DNA from: Bradyrhizobium paxllaeri
Lineage (GTDB): Bacteria; Pseudomonadota; Alphaproteobacteria; Rhizobiales; Xanthobacteraceae
Assembly: GCF_001693515.2 (NCBI RefSeq)
Contig: NZ_CP042968.1
Location: forward strand, 7,472,501-7,536,500
Direction of reading: 5' to 3'
DNA length: 64,000 nucleotides
Under the pieces are notes generated by a model. It was not told the DNA's origin. It searched no databases and saw only the letters and a list, made by a program, of their open reading frames with translations. Shown one piece after another: positions 25,480 to 35,022 of this stretch (position 1 is the stretch's first letter; each line of letters opens with the position of its first letter). The position numbers and the translations under genes are program-made.

Positions 25480-26312
25480 CACGCGCCGGAATCGCTGGCG
25501 TTGGGATAGAACAACTGCTCGCCGTTGATCTTGTAATCGGCGATCGCCTTCTGGCCCTCGGATGATACCAGCCAGTCGATCAATTGCTGGCCGAGGTCTT
25601 TCTTGACGTTCGGATGCTTCTCCGGGCTAACCAGCATGACGCCGTACTGGTTGAACAGCCGCTTGTCGCCTTCGACAGCAATAATGAGATCGCCGCGATT
25701 CTTGAACGACAGCCAGGTGCCGCGGTCGGCGAGCACATAGGCGTTGGAGGCGGACGCGGTGTTGAGCGCCGCGCCCATGCCCTGCCCGATCTCCTTGTAC
25801 CAGGGGCCCTTGTCTTTCGCGATATCGACGCCGGCAACCTTCCAGAGATTGAGCTCGGCCTGATGCGTGCCGGACTTGTCGCCGCGCGAGATGAAGTCGG
25901 AGCCCCTGGCCTTGATCGCGGAAAGCGCCGCGACGATATCCTTCGAACCCTTGATGCCGGCCGGATCGCTCTTCGGCCCGATCAGGACGAAGTCGTTGTA
26001 CATCACGGGGTAGCGTTTGACGCCGAAGCCTTCGGAGACGAATTTTTCTTCGGCAGGTTTGGCGTGGACGAATACCACGTCGGCATCGCCGCGGCGGCCG
26101 GTATCGAGCGCCTGACCGGTGCCTTGCGCCACCACCTTCACGTCGATGCCGGCCTTGGCCTTGAATATCGGCAGGATGTGGCCGAACAGGCCGGAATCCT
26201 GCGTCGAGGTGGTCGAGGCGACCACGATCGATTTGTCCTGCGCGACGGCGTTGCCGGCGAGTGCGAGAGTGGCAGCGGCTGCGATCAGCAAACGGCGCGT
26301 GAGCATGTTCAT
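25479..26312 (-). CDS. tupA: Tungstate ABC binding protein
   Basis: 277 residues. ATG 26312 has AGGAG upstream. Signal peptide residues 1-24. The mature N-terminus VVASTTSTQDSGLFGHI is the TupA signature, and the pattern FISRGDKSGTHQAELNLW is also typical. It binds tungstate in the periplasm with high selectivity and hands it to the TupB permease. It lies ten bases downstream of the ATPase gene. Confidence 0.9.
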   Translation of the reverse strand: MNMLTRRLLIAAAATLALAGNAVAQDKSIVVASTTSTQDSGLFGHILPIFKAKAGIDVKVVAQGTGQALDTGRRGDADVVFVHAKPAEEKFVSEGFGVKRYPVMYNDFVLIGPKSDPAGIKGSKDIVAALSAIKARGSDFISRGDKSGTHQAELNLWKVAGVDIAKDKGPWYKEIGQGMGAALNTASASNAYVLADRGTWLSFKNRGDLIIAVEGDKRLFNQYGVMLVSPEKHPNVKKDLGQQLIDWLVSSEGQKAIADYKINGEQLFYPNASDSGA

Positions 26313-26322
26313 TCGTTTCTCC

Positions 26323-27051
26323 TCAAATCAACAATTCACCGGCGAGGAACGTCCTCGCCTCGAGGGTTCGCGGCGCGCCGAAGAACGACGTAGCCGCGCC
26401 GGTTTCGACGATGCGGCCGCGGTGGAGCATGACGACGTCGCCGGAGAGCCGGCGCGCCTCGCCGAAATCGTGGGTCGCCATCACGACCTTGATGTTGCGT
26501 TCACTGACCGCGCGGATGATGTCTTCCACCGCCTTGGTCGCGACCGGATCGAGGCTCGCGGTCGGCTCGTCCAGAAACAGCACCGCGGGATCGCGTGCGA
26601 GCGCACGCGCAAGCGCCAGCCGCTGCTGCTCGCCGCCGGAGAGCCGGCGCGCGGCGCGGTCGGCGAGCGCCTGCAAACCAACCAGTGCGAGCAGTTCGCC
26701 GGTGCGGCGCGCATGCTCGGCACGTGGGGTGCCTGCGGCGCGCAACGCGAAGCGGATATTGGCGGCGGCGCTGCGTCGAAGCATTGCCGGCCGCTGGAAC
26801 ACGATCGCGCGCTTGTGCGGCGGCACGTTTTCCAGCCCGCCCCAGGTGATGCGCCCGCGGGAGGGCGCGAGCAGCCCCATCGCCACCCGCAGCAGCGTCG
26901 ATTTGCCCGAACCGTTCGGACCGATCAGCACCGTCGGCGGTCCCGACTTAAGCGTGAGTGCGATGTTATCGAGGATCGTGACGTCGCCGGCCGCAACCGT
27001 GACGCCATCGAATTCAATCGGCAGTTCGCTTGACGGCGCGCGCATGGTCAT
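26323..27051 (-). CDS. tupC: Tungstate ABC transporter ATPase
   Basis: 242 residues from ATG 27051, overlapping the TGA of the permease gene by 4 bases. Walker A GPNGSGKST, Q-loop FQRP, signature LSGGEQQRLALARAL, Walker B VLFLDEPTASLD and switch His in ATHD are present. It energises import of tungstate with the TupB permease. The N-terminal residues precede the usual strand start by about ten, so the ATG may be one of several. Confidence 0.9.
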   Translation of the reverse strand: MTMRAPSSELPIEFDGVTVAAGDVTILDNIALTLKSGPPTVLIGPNGSGKSTLLRVAMGLLAPSRGRITWGGLENVPPHKRAIVFQRPAMLRRSAAANIRFALRAAGTPRAEHARRTGELLALVGLQALADRAARRLSGGEQQRLALARALARDPAVLFLDEPTASLDPVATKAVEDIIRAVSERNIKVVMATHDFGEARRLSGDVVMLHRGRIVETGAATSFFGAPRTLEARTFLAGELLI

Positions 27052-27740
27052 CCCGCCAGTCGCTCGCCGGCACGGCGCGCGGTCCAGGCCAGCGCGTTGA
27101 CGGCGATCACGATTGAGATCAGCACGAGGCCGAGGCCGACCGCGAGCGGCAGGTCGCCCTTGGACGTCTCCAGCGCAATCGCCGTCGTCATCGTGCGGGT
27201 GAAGCCTTCGATGTTGCCACCGACGATGATGATGGCGCCAACCTCCGCCGCGGCGCGGCCGAAGCCGGCGAGCAGCGCGGTGACGAGGCTGAAGCGCGCA
27301 TCCCAGATCAGCGCCGCGACGCGGCCGAGGGGGCCGAGATTCATCGCGGTGAGTTCGTCGCGGTATTCGATCCAGAGATCCTCGATGGTCTGGCGCGTCA
27401 GCGCGGCGATGATCGGTGTGACCAGCACGGTCTGCGCGACGATCATGGCGCCCGGGGTGAACAACAGGCCGAACGAGCCCAGCGGTCCGGAGCGCGACAG
27501 CGCCAGATACACCGCCAGACCGACGACGACCGGCGGCAGGCCCATCAAGGCATTGAGCAGGACAATGACGCCCTGGCGCCCGCGGAAATTCGTCAGCGCA
27601 ATCCAGGCGCCGAGGGGAATGCCGATCAACGCCGCCAGCGCCACCGCTGACAGACTGACATAGAGCGACAGCCGCACGATGGCGAACAGCGCGGGATCGC
27701 CGGAGAGCACGAGTTGCAGGGCGGATGTGTCGGCAGACAT
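27048..27740 (-). CDS. tupB: Tungstate ABC transporter permease
   Basis: 230 residues from ATG 27740 (GGAA upstream); an ATG at 27764 would add eight residues. About six hydrophobic segments, with ALMGLPPVVVGLAVYL and the EAA-like loop GFGRAAAEVGAIIIVGGN. This is the membrane channel for TupA-delivered tungstate, first gene of a four-gene operon that is divergent from the regulator at 27825. Confidence 0.9.
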   Translation of the reverse strand: MSADTSALQLVLSGDPALFAIVRLSLYVSLSAVALAALIGIPLGAWIALTNFRGRQGVIVLLNALMGLPPVVVGLAVYLALSRSGPLGSFGLLFTPGAMIVAQTVLVTPIIAALTRQTIEDLWIEYRDELTAMNLGPLGRVAALIWDARFSLVTALLAGFGRAAAEVGAIIIVGGNIEGFTRTMTTAIALETSKGDLPLAVGLGLVLISIVIAVNALAWTARRAGERLAG

Positions 27741-27824
27741 TGGAAATTCCGTTTGGCAAAACATCTTGCGCAGACGGTCCTGACATGGTCAATTTGCGGA
27801 AATGCTGCATCCAGGTGCATATTT

Positions 27825-28718
27825 ATGCCTATGCGGGAACTCCTGACAACCGACGAGGCTGCCGACTATCTGCGGGTCTCGGAACGCAAGCTCTACGAGC
27901 TGGTGGCGGACCGCGCAGTGCCTTGCAGCAAGGTGACCGGGCGCTGGCTGTTTTCGCGCGCCGCGCTGGACCGCTGGGTATCCGCCGGCCTGATCGCTCC
28001 GGCCGGCCTAGCCCAGGTGTCGGCGCCCCCGATCGTCGGCGGCAGCCACGATCCGCTGCTGGAATGGGGCTTGCGCGAAAGCAATTCCGGCCTCGCCAGC
28101 CTCCCCGAAGGCAGCGAGGAAGGCCTGCGGCGGCTGACGCGTGGCGAGGTGATAATCGCGGCGATCCATTTGCATCGGCTGCACGGCGACGACGAAAGAG
28201 CCAATGTCGAGGCGGTCGCCGATGCGGCGGGATTGCACGATGCCGTCGTGCTCGGCTTTGCCCGACGCGAGCAAGGCATTCTGGTCGCGTCAGGCAATCC
28301 GCTTGATTTGAGCGACATCGCCTCGATCGCCGCATCCCGCGCGCGGATGGCGCAACGTCCGGCGGGCGCTGGCGCGCAACTGCTGCTGCTCGCGCTACTC
28401 GCGCGTGCCGGCATCACGCTCGACGAACTGAAACTGGCAAAGCCCGCCTTTCCGACCGGCCCCGATATCGCGCAAGCCGTGCGCGCCGGCCGGATCGATT
28501 GCGGTATCGCGACGCGAAGCGTGGCGAAATCGGCGGGGCTCGACTTCCTCCCGCTCGCCTGGGAACGCTTCGACCTCGTGATGCGGCAGCGCGACTATTT
28601 CATGAAGGGACCGCAGGCGCTGTTCGGCTTCATGCGACAGGCGGCGTTTCGCGATCGGGCCACCGAACTCGGCGGTTATGACGTCAGCGAAGCAGGCACG
28701 GTGCGGCTGGTGAATTAG
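27825..28718 (+). CDS. One-component regulator: excisionase-type HTH plus PBP-like domain
   Basis: 297 residues from ATG 27825. The N-terminus (LLTTDEAADYLRVSERKLYELVADRAVPCSKVTGRWLF) is an excisionase/MerR-type HTH_17 domain. The remaining 230 residues resemble a periplasmic-binding-protein-like effector domain. It lies 84 bases from the divergent tup operon, so it most likely controls tungstate or molybdate uptake in response to oxyanion levels. The short palindrome GCATA-TT-TATGC at 27817-27828 overlaps its start codon. Confidence 0.85.
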   Translation: MPMRELLTTDEAADYLRVSERKLYELVADRAVPCSKVTGRWLFSRAALDRWVSAGLIAPAGLAQVSAPPIVGGSHDPLLEWGLRESNSGLASLPEGSEEGLRRLTRGEVIIAAIHLHRLHGDDERANVEAVADAAGLHDAVVLGFARREQGILVASGNPLDLSDIASIAASRARMAQRPAGAGAQLLLLALLARAGITLDELKLAKPAFPTGPDIAQAVRAGRIDCGIATRSVAKSAGLDFLPLAWERFDLVMRQRDYFMKGPQALFGFMRQAAFRDRATELGGYDVSEAGTVRLVN

Positions 28719-28741
28719 GGCGCGGACTCATCAGCGCGCCA

Positions 28742-29185
28742 TCAAATGCGCAGTTCTCGATCCAGCACGCCCATGAGGATATCATCTTGCCATCGTCCAT
28801 CGATGAATGCCGCTTCTCGTTCGCGACCCTCGATCACGAAACCACACTTGCGATAGCTCGCGATCGCGCGACCATTGCTCGCCAGCACGCGCACGGATAT
28901 CCGATGAAGCCCAATTGAGAAGATATAGCTCAGAGCCAAACGAATGGCTTCGGACCCATACCCTTTTCCGAGATATGCCGGATCTTCGATACCAATCGCC
29001 AGCGACGCCCGCTGGTCGTGCTGATCCAGCCCGAAAAAACGGATGTGGCCGATAAAGCCCTTAACGTCGATGGCCTCCACGAGTTCCCGGTGTGTCCCTA
29101 GCCTAAAGCGAGCGTCTACGTCTTCCGCGCACGGCCTGCGAAGAATCAGACGATCACCAGTTAGAATAGGAATCTCAAGCGCCAT
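28742..29185 (-). CDS. GNAT N-acetyltransferase (RimJ/RimL type)
   Basis: 147 residues, ATG 29185. A short GNAT fold: LILRRPCAEDVDARF at the start, then GIEDPAYLGKGYGSEAIRLALSYIF with the acetyl-CoA loop (LGKGYGSEA), and VLASNGRAIASYRKCGFVIEGREREAAF typical of the RimJ-like family. May acetylate a small molecule, peptide or ribosomal protein. It is separated by 70 bases from the threonine ammonia-lyase gene, in the same direction. Confidence 0.8.
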   Translation of the reverse strand: MALEIPILTGDRLILRRPCAEDVDARFRLGTHRELVEAIDVKGFIGHIRFFGLDQHDQRASLAIGIEDPAYLGKGYGSEAIRLALSYIFSIGLHRISVRVLASNGRAIASYRKCGFVIEGREREAAFIDGRWQDDILMGVLDRELRI

Positions 29186-29255
29186 TCCCTATCGTAAAAA
29201 GATGGCACCTCGCTTTCAAGCGGCGGTCTTGCCGCATCCGCAACGCCGTGGACGC

Positions 29256-30524
29256 TCACCTTCGCCCCGGCAGCCACGCGACAAACCCGGCCTCGCCGAG
29301 CCGCTTCATCACCTCGTCCAGATGCGCGCGATCCCGCGTCTCGATTACGACTTCGAGCAGTGTGCCCTTGGCAGGCAGATCGGAAAACGTGCGCTGATGC
29401 GAGACCTCGATGATGTTGGCGCCGGCCTCCGCCAGCAGCGCCGAGACGGCGGCGAGTTGGCCGGGCCGGTCGACGATGTCGATGGCAATCTGCGTCAGCC
29501 TTCCCTCGCGCGCCAGTTCGCGCGTCAGCACCGACGCGATCAGCCGGGTATCGATGTTGCCGCCGGTGAGGACCAGGCCGACATTGCGTCCGGCAAAACG
29601 CTCCGGCGCCGCCAGTATCGCGGCAAGGCCCGCTGCGCCGGCGCCCTCGACCACGGTCTTTTCGATCGCGATCAGCATCGACACCGCGCGCTCGATCTGG
29701 TCTTCGGTGACGAGAACGATGTCGTCGACGAGGTTGCGGATGATTTCGGTGGTGATCCGTCCCGGCACCTTCACCGCAATGCCTTCGGCGAGCGTATCGC
29801 CGCGCATCGGCAGTTGCTCGCCGCGGATGACATTGTACATCGACGGATAGAGTTGTGCCTGCACACCGACGATGCGCAAGTCCGGCTTCAACGATTTTGC
29901 CGCGATCGCCATGCCGGAGATCAGCCCGCCGCCGCCGATCGGCACCACCAGCGTATCGAGATCAGGCGCGGCCTTGAGCATTTCGAGCGCGATGGTGCCC
30001 TGGCCTGCGATGATCAGCGGATCGTCGTAGGGGTGGATCATGATGAGGTTGTTCGCCTCGCCATGCTTGCGCGCAAACTCGCCGGCCTCCTCCAGCGTCT
30101 TGCCGGAAATGATCGTGTTCGCGCCATGCCGCCGCGTGTTCTCGATCTTCACCATCGGCGTGCCGACCGGCATCACGATTGCTGCGGGAATGCCGAGCCG
30201 GTTCGCATGATAGGCCACGCCCTGCGCGTGATTGCCGGCCGACATCGCGATCACGCCGCGCCGCCGCTCGTCCGGCGACAGCGCGTGCAGCCGGTTGAGC
30301 GCACCGCGCTCCTTGAAAGTGGAGGTGAACTGCAGATTCTCAAATTTGAGCCAGACATTGCAGCCGCAGATCTCGCTCAGCGTCCGGCTCTGGTCGCATT
30401 CGGTGACGATAACGGAACCGGCAATGGTAGCAGCCGCCGCCGTGATATCATCTGATGTGACGGGAAGGCGGCCGGCCTTGGAAGCAGACTGGTTCGCCGG
30501 CGCGTCATTGGGAGCATTCGACAT
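29256..30524 (-). CDS. ilvA: Threonine ammonia-lyase
   Basis: 422 residues. Catalytic domain (roughly 25-330): PLP lysine K71 in FTSTFKERGALN, PLP phosphate loop GGGGLISG, and SAGNHAQG. The C-terminal part from about 340 is a single ACT-like domain (IDIVDRPGQLAAVSALLAEAGANIIEVSHQR), as in the short biosynthetic or TdcB-like enzymes. It converts threonine to 2-oxobutanoate and ammonia. It is divergent from the response regulator, whose gene starts 159 bases away. Confidence 0.88.
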   Translation of the reverse strand: MSNAPNDAPANQSASKAGRLPVTSDDITAAAATIAGSVIVTECDQSRTLSEICGCNVWLKFENLQFTSTFKERGALNRLHALSPDERRRGVIAMSAGNHAQGVAYHANRLGIPAAIVMPVGTPMVKIENTRRHGANTIISGKTLEEAGEFARKHGEANNLIMIHPYDDPLIIAGQGTIALEMLKAAPDLDTLVVPIGGGGLISGMAIAAKSLKPDLRIVGVQAQLYPSMYNVIRGEQLPMRGDTLAEGIAVKVPGRITTEIIRNLVDDIVLVTEDQIERAVSMLIAIEKTVVEGAGAAGLAAILAAPERFAGRNVGLVLTGGNIDTRLIASVLTRELAREGRLTQIAIDIVDRPGQLAAVSALLAEAGANIIEVSHQRTFSDLPAKGTLLEVVIETRDRAHLDEVMKRLGEAGFVAWLPGRR

Positions 30525-30682
30525 CTGGTCACCTCGTTGCGAGGCAATCGTATAAGCTTATTTCGCCTGATGCGCCCCCTCCGAATCTCGTAAAAACCCC
30601 GCCCCATGAACATGGGTGTCGCAAAAAACGGCGGCGGCGTTACACTTGGCCGGGCTGCAGGGACAGCGGCCGGAGTTTTCAG

Positions 30683-31360
30683 ATGAATTCATTGAGCGAG
30701 GCGCCGAAAGCCGAGGCCATCACGGTCGTGCTGCTCGAGGACGACGCACCGACGCTTTGGCGGCTGCAGGACGCCCTGACCAAGGCCGGATACCAGGTGA
30801 AGGCCGCGGGCACGCTGGCGGAAGCCCGCGCCTGTCTCGCGCAAGGCGCGCCAAAGGTGCTGCTGACCGACCTTCAACTACCCGACGGCCATGGCGTCGA
30901 CCTGATCCGGGAAACCCGGCGGCGCTTTCCCGATACCGAGATCATGGTGATCTCGATCCTCGGCGACGAGGAAAGCGTGATCTCGGCGATCACCGTCGGC
31001 GCCACAGGCTATCTGCTCAAGGACGCGTTCCCGACTGATATCGCCGCCACCGTGCGTGACCTCGTTGCCGGGCATTCGCCGATCTCGGCCTCGATCGCAC
31101 GCTTCATCGTGCGCCGAACCCAGAGCACGCCCGAGCCGCCGCCCGGCCCCGCCCTCAACACCACCAAGCTGACGCCGCGCGAGATCGATATTCTCTGGGG
31201 CATCGCCAAGGGCTTCAGCTACGCCGAGATCGCCAGTCATCTCGGCCTGTCGCGCCAGACCGTGCCCGGGCATATCAAGAACATCTATCGCAAGCTCGAA
31301 GTCCACACCCGCGGCGAGGCGGTATTCGAGGCGGTCCAGCAGGGCTTGATCAAGCTGTGA
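30683..31360 (+). CDS. LuxR-type response regulator
   Basis: 225 residues. Receiver domain 1-125: acidic pair ED-D (19-21), phospho-acceptor D63 in LLTDLQLPDG, K113 in LLKDAF. C-terminal LuxR HTH (about 160-225) with LTPREIDILWGIAKGFSYAEIA. Its last four bases overlap the histidine kinase start (GTGA). It will be the partner of that kinase. Confidence 0.92.
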   Translation: MNSLSEAPKAEAITVVLLEDDAPTLWRLQDALTKAGYQVKAAGTLAEARACLAQGAPKVLLTDLQLPDGHGVDLIRETRRRFPDTEIMVISILGDEESVISAITVGATGYLLKDAFPTDIAATVRDLVAGHSPISASIARFIVRRTQSTPEPPPGPALNTTKLTPREIDILWGIAKGFSYAEIASHLGLSRQTVPGHIKNIYRKLEVHTRGEAVFEAVQQGLIKL

Positions 31361-33315
31361 ACGATCACACCGACGACGCGCAACCGGACCTGCCCGGCCG
31401 CGAACGCCGGCGGTTGCAAGCATCCCGTCTCATTCAGTATCTGCTGCTGCAGGCGGTGATCGCCAGCGCTTGCGTCGTGGCGCTGCTGCAGTCGCTGCCG
31501 GGACCTCCCGTGCAGTATCGGATGACGGCGTTTCAGCTCACCGACGCCGGCATCGAGCGGGCGGTGACGCTGCCCTATTTCTCGCCGCGCCGGGATGCGA
31601 TGAACGACCCGCCCCGCTTCAGCGGGCAATTCGTCCGCCCGGCCGGCGAGGCCGCGCAGCCCTGGTCGGTGTTTCTGCCGCGCTTCACCAACGGCGTCGA
31701 GGTCACCGTCAACGATGTCGTGATCCTCGATAGCCGGCGCGATCCTGCCGCCAACCGGCCCGACCGCAACACGCCGGCGATTGCGGTGATCCCGGCATCG
31801 GTATTGCGCGACGGCGAGAATGTCATCTCGATCCGGCTGTTCATCTGGGGCCCGATCACGGGCTTCCTCGATCGCATCTGGGTCGGCCCGGACCAGTTGC
31901 TGCGTCCGAGCTATGATCTCCGAACTTTGGTCTTCGTCACCCTGCCGGTGGTGTTCTCATCCTGGCAGGCGATCCTCGCGGTCATCCTCGGCATCATGTG
32001 GGTGATGCGGCGCCATGAGCCGGCCTATGGCGTGCTGGCGGCGGCGATGGCGGTCGGTGTCGGGCAGGCCTTCCTGCAAACGCCGATGGGCGAGACGCCG
32101 TTCTCCAGGCTCAACGTGATCCTGATCTCGTCCGCGCCGATCGAAAGCGCGCTGGTGCTGACCTTCGCGTTGTTGTTCTCGGGTTGGAAATGGCAACGCT
32201 ATGGCTGGATCCTTTTCATTCCCGGCGTGCTGCTGGCGCTGGCCGGCCTGTTCGGCAATCCGGCGATGGTGCGCGCGTTGTTCCTGATTCTCGCGGTGCC
32301 GATGGTCGGCATCTCGCTGGTCATCATGGCCGTCGTCACCGCGCGTTCGGCGCTGAAACGGCAGAACGTTGCGGGCCTCCTGCTCGGCTGCGCAGTCACG
32401 ATCATGCTGACCTGCTGGATCGCAGACCTGCTCTCGGTGTTCCAGATGACGCCGAACCGAATCTTCACGGCGCGGCTGTCCTATTCGGCGATGCTGGTCG
32501 CGATCGGCGCCGGCCTGACCTGGCGATTTGCTCGGGCACTGAACCAGGTCGACGGCTTTGCCGGCCGCCTCGTCACCCAGGTGCGTGAGGCGGAGGAGAA
32601 GCTGAAGGTGAGTTTCGCCCGCGAGGAGGAGCGCGCCCGCGCAGCAGCCCTGGCGCACGAGCGTACGCGGCTGATGCGCGACCTGCATGACGGCCTCGGC
32701 GGCCAGCTCGTCAGCATCGTGGCCTTGAGCGAACGCGGCAACGGCAGCGCGGGTATAGGCGATGCGGCGCGCGCGGCGCTGAAGGATCTCCGCCTCGTCA
32801 TCGACTCCATGGACGACATCGGCGGCGATCTGATGCTGGCGCTGGGCTCGTGGCGCGAGCGCGCCATGGCGCAACTGCGTCCGCACGACATCGCGCTCGA
32901 CTGGCGCGCAGTCGCCCCGCAGGGCCTGCCGGTTCACCCCGAATTGCGGCCGTGGCATGTGATCCAGATCGTGCGGCTGCTCGATGAGGCCCTGACCAAT
33001 GCGGTGAAGCATGCCAATGCGAAGCGTATCACGGTGAGGATCGAGACGCTGGCAGGCGCTGACGGCCTCGAGCGCGGCTGCATCACCGTCGAGGATGACG
33101 GCAAGGGTTTTGAGATCACGTCGGATGGCGCAGCGGCAGGCGCGATAAAGGCGGCGCGCGGCCTGCGCAACATGCGAAGCCGCGCGGCGCGCTGTGGCGC
33201 GGAGCTGGAACTGAGCTCCTGCGCCCAAGGGACTGATCAAGGGGCTGATCGAGGTACGCGCGTGCGATTGACACTGCCCCACCGCTTTCCCGACAGCGAC
33301 GGCGCTGCCGGTTAG
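31357..33315 (+). CDS. Sensor histidine kinase with membrane sensor
   Basis: 652 residues from GTG 31357 (GTGA overlap with the regulator). N-terminal segment, a first TM (about 27-45), an extracytoplasmic domain of about 150 residues that resembles the 7TMR-DISM extracellular domain, then about seven TMs. The cytoplasmic HisKA_3 domain has H444 in RDLHDGLGGQLVSIVAL, followed by an HATPase domain with the N-box TNAVKHANAK and G-box DDGKGFEI. Phosphorylates the LuxR-type regulator. The ligand is unknown. Confidence 0.9.
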   Translation: MNDHTDDAQPDLPGRERRRLQASRLIQYLLLQAVIASACVVALLQSLPGPPVQYRMTAFQLTDAGIERAVTLPYFSPRRDAMNDPPRFSGQFVRPAGEAAQPWSVFLPRFTNGVEVTVNDVVILDSRRDPAANRPDRNTPAIAVIPASVLRDGENVISIRLFIWGPITGFLDRIWVGPDQLLRPSYDLRTLVFVTLPVVFSSWQAILAVILGIMWVMRRHEPAYGVLAAAMAVGVGQAFLQTPMGETPFSRLNVILISSAPIESALVLTFALLFSGWKWQRYGWILFIPGVLLALAGLFGNPAMVRALFLILAVPMVGISLVIMAVVTARSALKRQNVAGLLLGCAVTIMLTCWIADLLSVFQMTPNRIFTARLSYSAMLVAIGAGLTWRFARALNQVDGFAGRLVTQVREAEEKLKVSFAREEERARAAALAHERTRLMRDLHDGLGGQLVSIVALSERGNGSAGIGDAARAALKDLRLVIDSMDDIGGDLMLALGSWRERAMAQLRPHDIALDWRAVAPQGLPVHPELRPWHVIQIVRLLDEALTNAVKHANAKRITVRIETLAGADGLERGCITVEDDGKGFEITSDGAAAGAIKAARGLRNMRSRAARCGAELELSSCAQGTDQGADRGTRVRLTLPHRFPDSDGAAG

Positions 33316-33330
33316 CTCAAATGTTTTGCC

Positions 33331-33621
33331 TCAGCGGCGGCCGACCCGGTTGACCGGACCGCCGCGGTTCATCGGCGTACCGGGGCGGACGCCGACGCCG
33401 GGAGCACCGACGCCGACAGCGCCGACGCCGACGACCGGTGTCGCAACCACCGCTCTCGCGACCGGGGTCGGCCGCGCCACGCAGCCCTTCGGCACGCCGA
33501 CCGTCTTGCAATAGACCACCGCGGCCTGGGCCGAAGTTACGCCGCCCAGCGCGAACGAAGCGACCGCCGAGAACGCCGCAAGCGTCAGACCAGCGCTCAG
33601 CCAACCTGTCTTCTTCACCAT
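33331..33621 (-). CDS. Small secreted Val/Pro/Gly-rich protein
   Basis: 96 residues. Signal peptide residues 1-32 (AQA). The mature part has two Cys (C38, C47) then a low-complexity run of V, G, P and R. No domain recognised. It is convergent with the histidine kinase gene, 15 bases apart. Confidence 0.55.
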   Translation of the reverse strand: MVKKTGWLSAGLTLAAFSAVASFALGGVTSAQAAVVYCKTVGVPKGCVARPTPVARAVVATPVVGVGAVGVGAPGVGVRPGTPMNRGGPVNRVGRR

Positions 33622-33865
33622 GTGTCATCTCTCCCGAATAGGGCGTGCAGCTCTTTCGCGGTGTGCCGATCGCTCACCGCAGCCGACGCGGGATGTACAT
33701 GGTCCATCGCAGCGCGCGGCAACATCCCATGAAAAGGGTGTGGGGCTAGAGCGGGCGGCTTGCACGCGATTTTCGACGCCCATGAACATGGCATGGACCG
33801 GCGGCGCGACCTCGACGAGTTTTCGCACGCTTTCCAATCCCTCCATTCTCGTCAAAAGGTGATCC

Positions 33866-34102
33866 ATGATGAAATCAATCCATGTCGCAGCCGCGGCGCT
33901 GGTCCTGTCGCTCACCGCCGGCTCGCTGGCGCAGGCACAATCCGGACCCACCGCGCAGGAGCAGATGGCCTGCCGTTCGGATGCCGGAAAATTCTGCGCC
34001 GAGCATATCGGCAAGCCGCCGCAGATGAACGCCTGCCTGAAGGCGAACAAGGCGAATCTCTCCGAAGCCTGCCGCAAGGTGGTGGAATCGCGCGGCGGTT
34101 AG
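33866..34102 (+). CDS. Small secreted Cys-rich-repeat protein
   Basis: 78 residues from ATG 33866 (AAGGTG upstream). Signal peptide residues 1-24 (AQA). The mature part has four Cys (ACRSDAGKFCAEHIGK...ACLKANKANLSEACRKV) in a spacing seen in cysteine-rich repeat (Golgi apparatus-like PF00839) proteins of Rhizobiales. Disulfide-bonded periplasmic protein; role unknown. Confidence 0.7.
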   Translation: MMKSIHVAAAALVLSLTAGSLAQAQSGPTAQEQMACRSDAGKFCAEHIGKPPQMNACLKANKANLSEACRKVVESRGG

Positions 34103-34245
34103 GACGTAACTATTGGTTTGATTTGATGCGCTGATGCGGGGTCTATATCGCGCGATGATTGGGTCCCGGCTCTGCGATGCAGCGTCTCACGCTGCATCGC
34201 GTCCGAGACACCGAAAGCTATGCCGTTGCGATTGCTCTGGCTGGA

Positions 34246-35022
34246 TCAATCCTGATCGAATAGCCTGATCCGGGGGCCTTCGATGCGCGCCGGCTCGGCG
34301 AACATGTCCCTTCTGCCAGGCTCGCCAAAGAAGCCCCTTGGCTCGCCTTCTTCGCGGATCCTGATCCGTCGCGGTTCGGTTTCTGTCCGTCGTGGCTCAG
34401 TCTCTTCCCGAACCCTTTCCTCAACCATATCCAATTCCTGCTGGCGCAGCCGGCGCTTCTCGGCCCAGCGCTGGCGACGCTCGGCGCGCCGCTGTTCGGC
34501 GGCAGCGCGCTTGACGTCGGCGTCACGCGCCTTGGCAAAGCTTTCCTGCGTCTGCGGCGCAGCGTTTCTCTCGCTCGTTTGCTCGGCAGGCTTCGAAGCT
34601 CGCGGCGCGGATTCTACCGGCTGCACCGGCGCGGCGTTGTTGCTTGCTACATTGTCTACATTGTTGTTGGCCGGCTTCTCTTCCGCAGGAGCATTGTTGA
34701 CAGGCGGTGATGCGTTGACAGGTGGTGCTGCCGCGGTGGTTTGCGGCTGTGGTTGCTGCGTCTGCGGTCGCGCTTGCTCCTGTACTGGCGAAGGAGCAGG
34801 AGCCGGACTCGCGGCGGCCGTCGTCGCCGCGGAATTCGGCACCGGCTCCGCCGGCGCGCTGGCGACAGAAATCGGCTCCGCCGACATCCTGCGTTCCAGC
34901 TTGGAAACCGTCTGCGTCGGCGGGCTCACGACATTCGCGGCGAAATACCCACCGCCGAGGCCGGCGGCGACCGCCACGACAACGGTTCCTACCCCGGCAA
35001 AATAGGCGGTTGCTGTACGCAT
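34246..35022 (-). CDS. Single-TM protein, Pro/Ala-rich, unknown
   Basis: 258 residues. One N-terminal membrane anchor (residues 6-30: AYFAGVGTVVVAVAAGLGGGYFA) followed by a disordered Ala/Pro/Gln/Asn-rich region (60-150), a charged Arg/Glu-rich stretch (about 160-235) and an RRDMFAEPARIEGPRIRLF end. No enzyme domain. Predicted periplasmic or membrane-bound. Function unknown. Confidence 0.55.
   Translation of the reverse strand: MRTATAYFAGVGTVVVAVAAGLGGGYFAANVVSPPTQTVSKLERRMSAEPISVASAPAEPVPNSAATTAAASPAPAPSPVQEQARPQTQQPQPQTTAAAPPVNASPPVNNAPAEEKPANNNVDNVASNNAAPVQPVESAPRASKPAEQTSERNAAPQTQESFAKARDADVKRAAAEQRRAERRQRWAEKRRLRQQELDMVEERVREETEPRRTETEPRRIRIREEGEPRGFFGEPGRRDMFAEPARIEGPRIRLFDQD

Noticed and set aside
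30552..30561. ATAAGCTTAT palindrome in the ilvA/response regulator divergent region
   Set aside because: Too short and AT-rich to support a regulator site; likely promoter sequence by chance.
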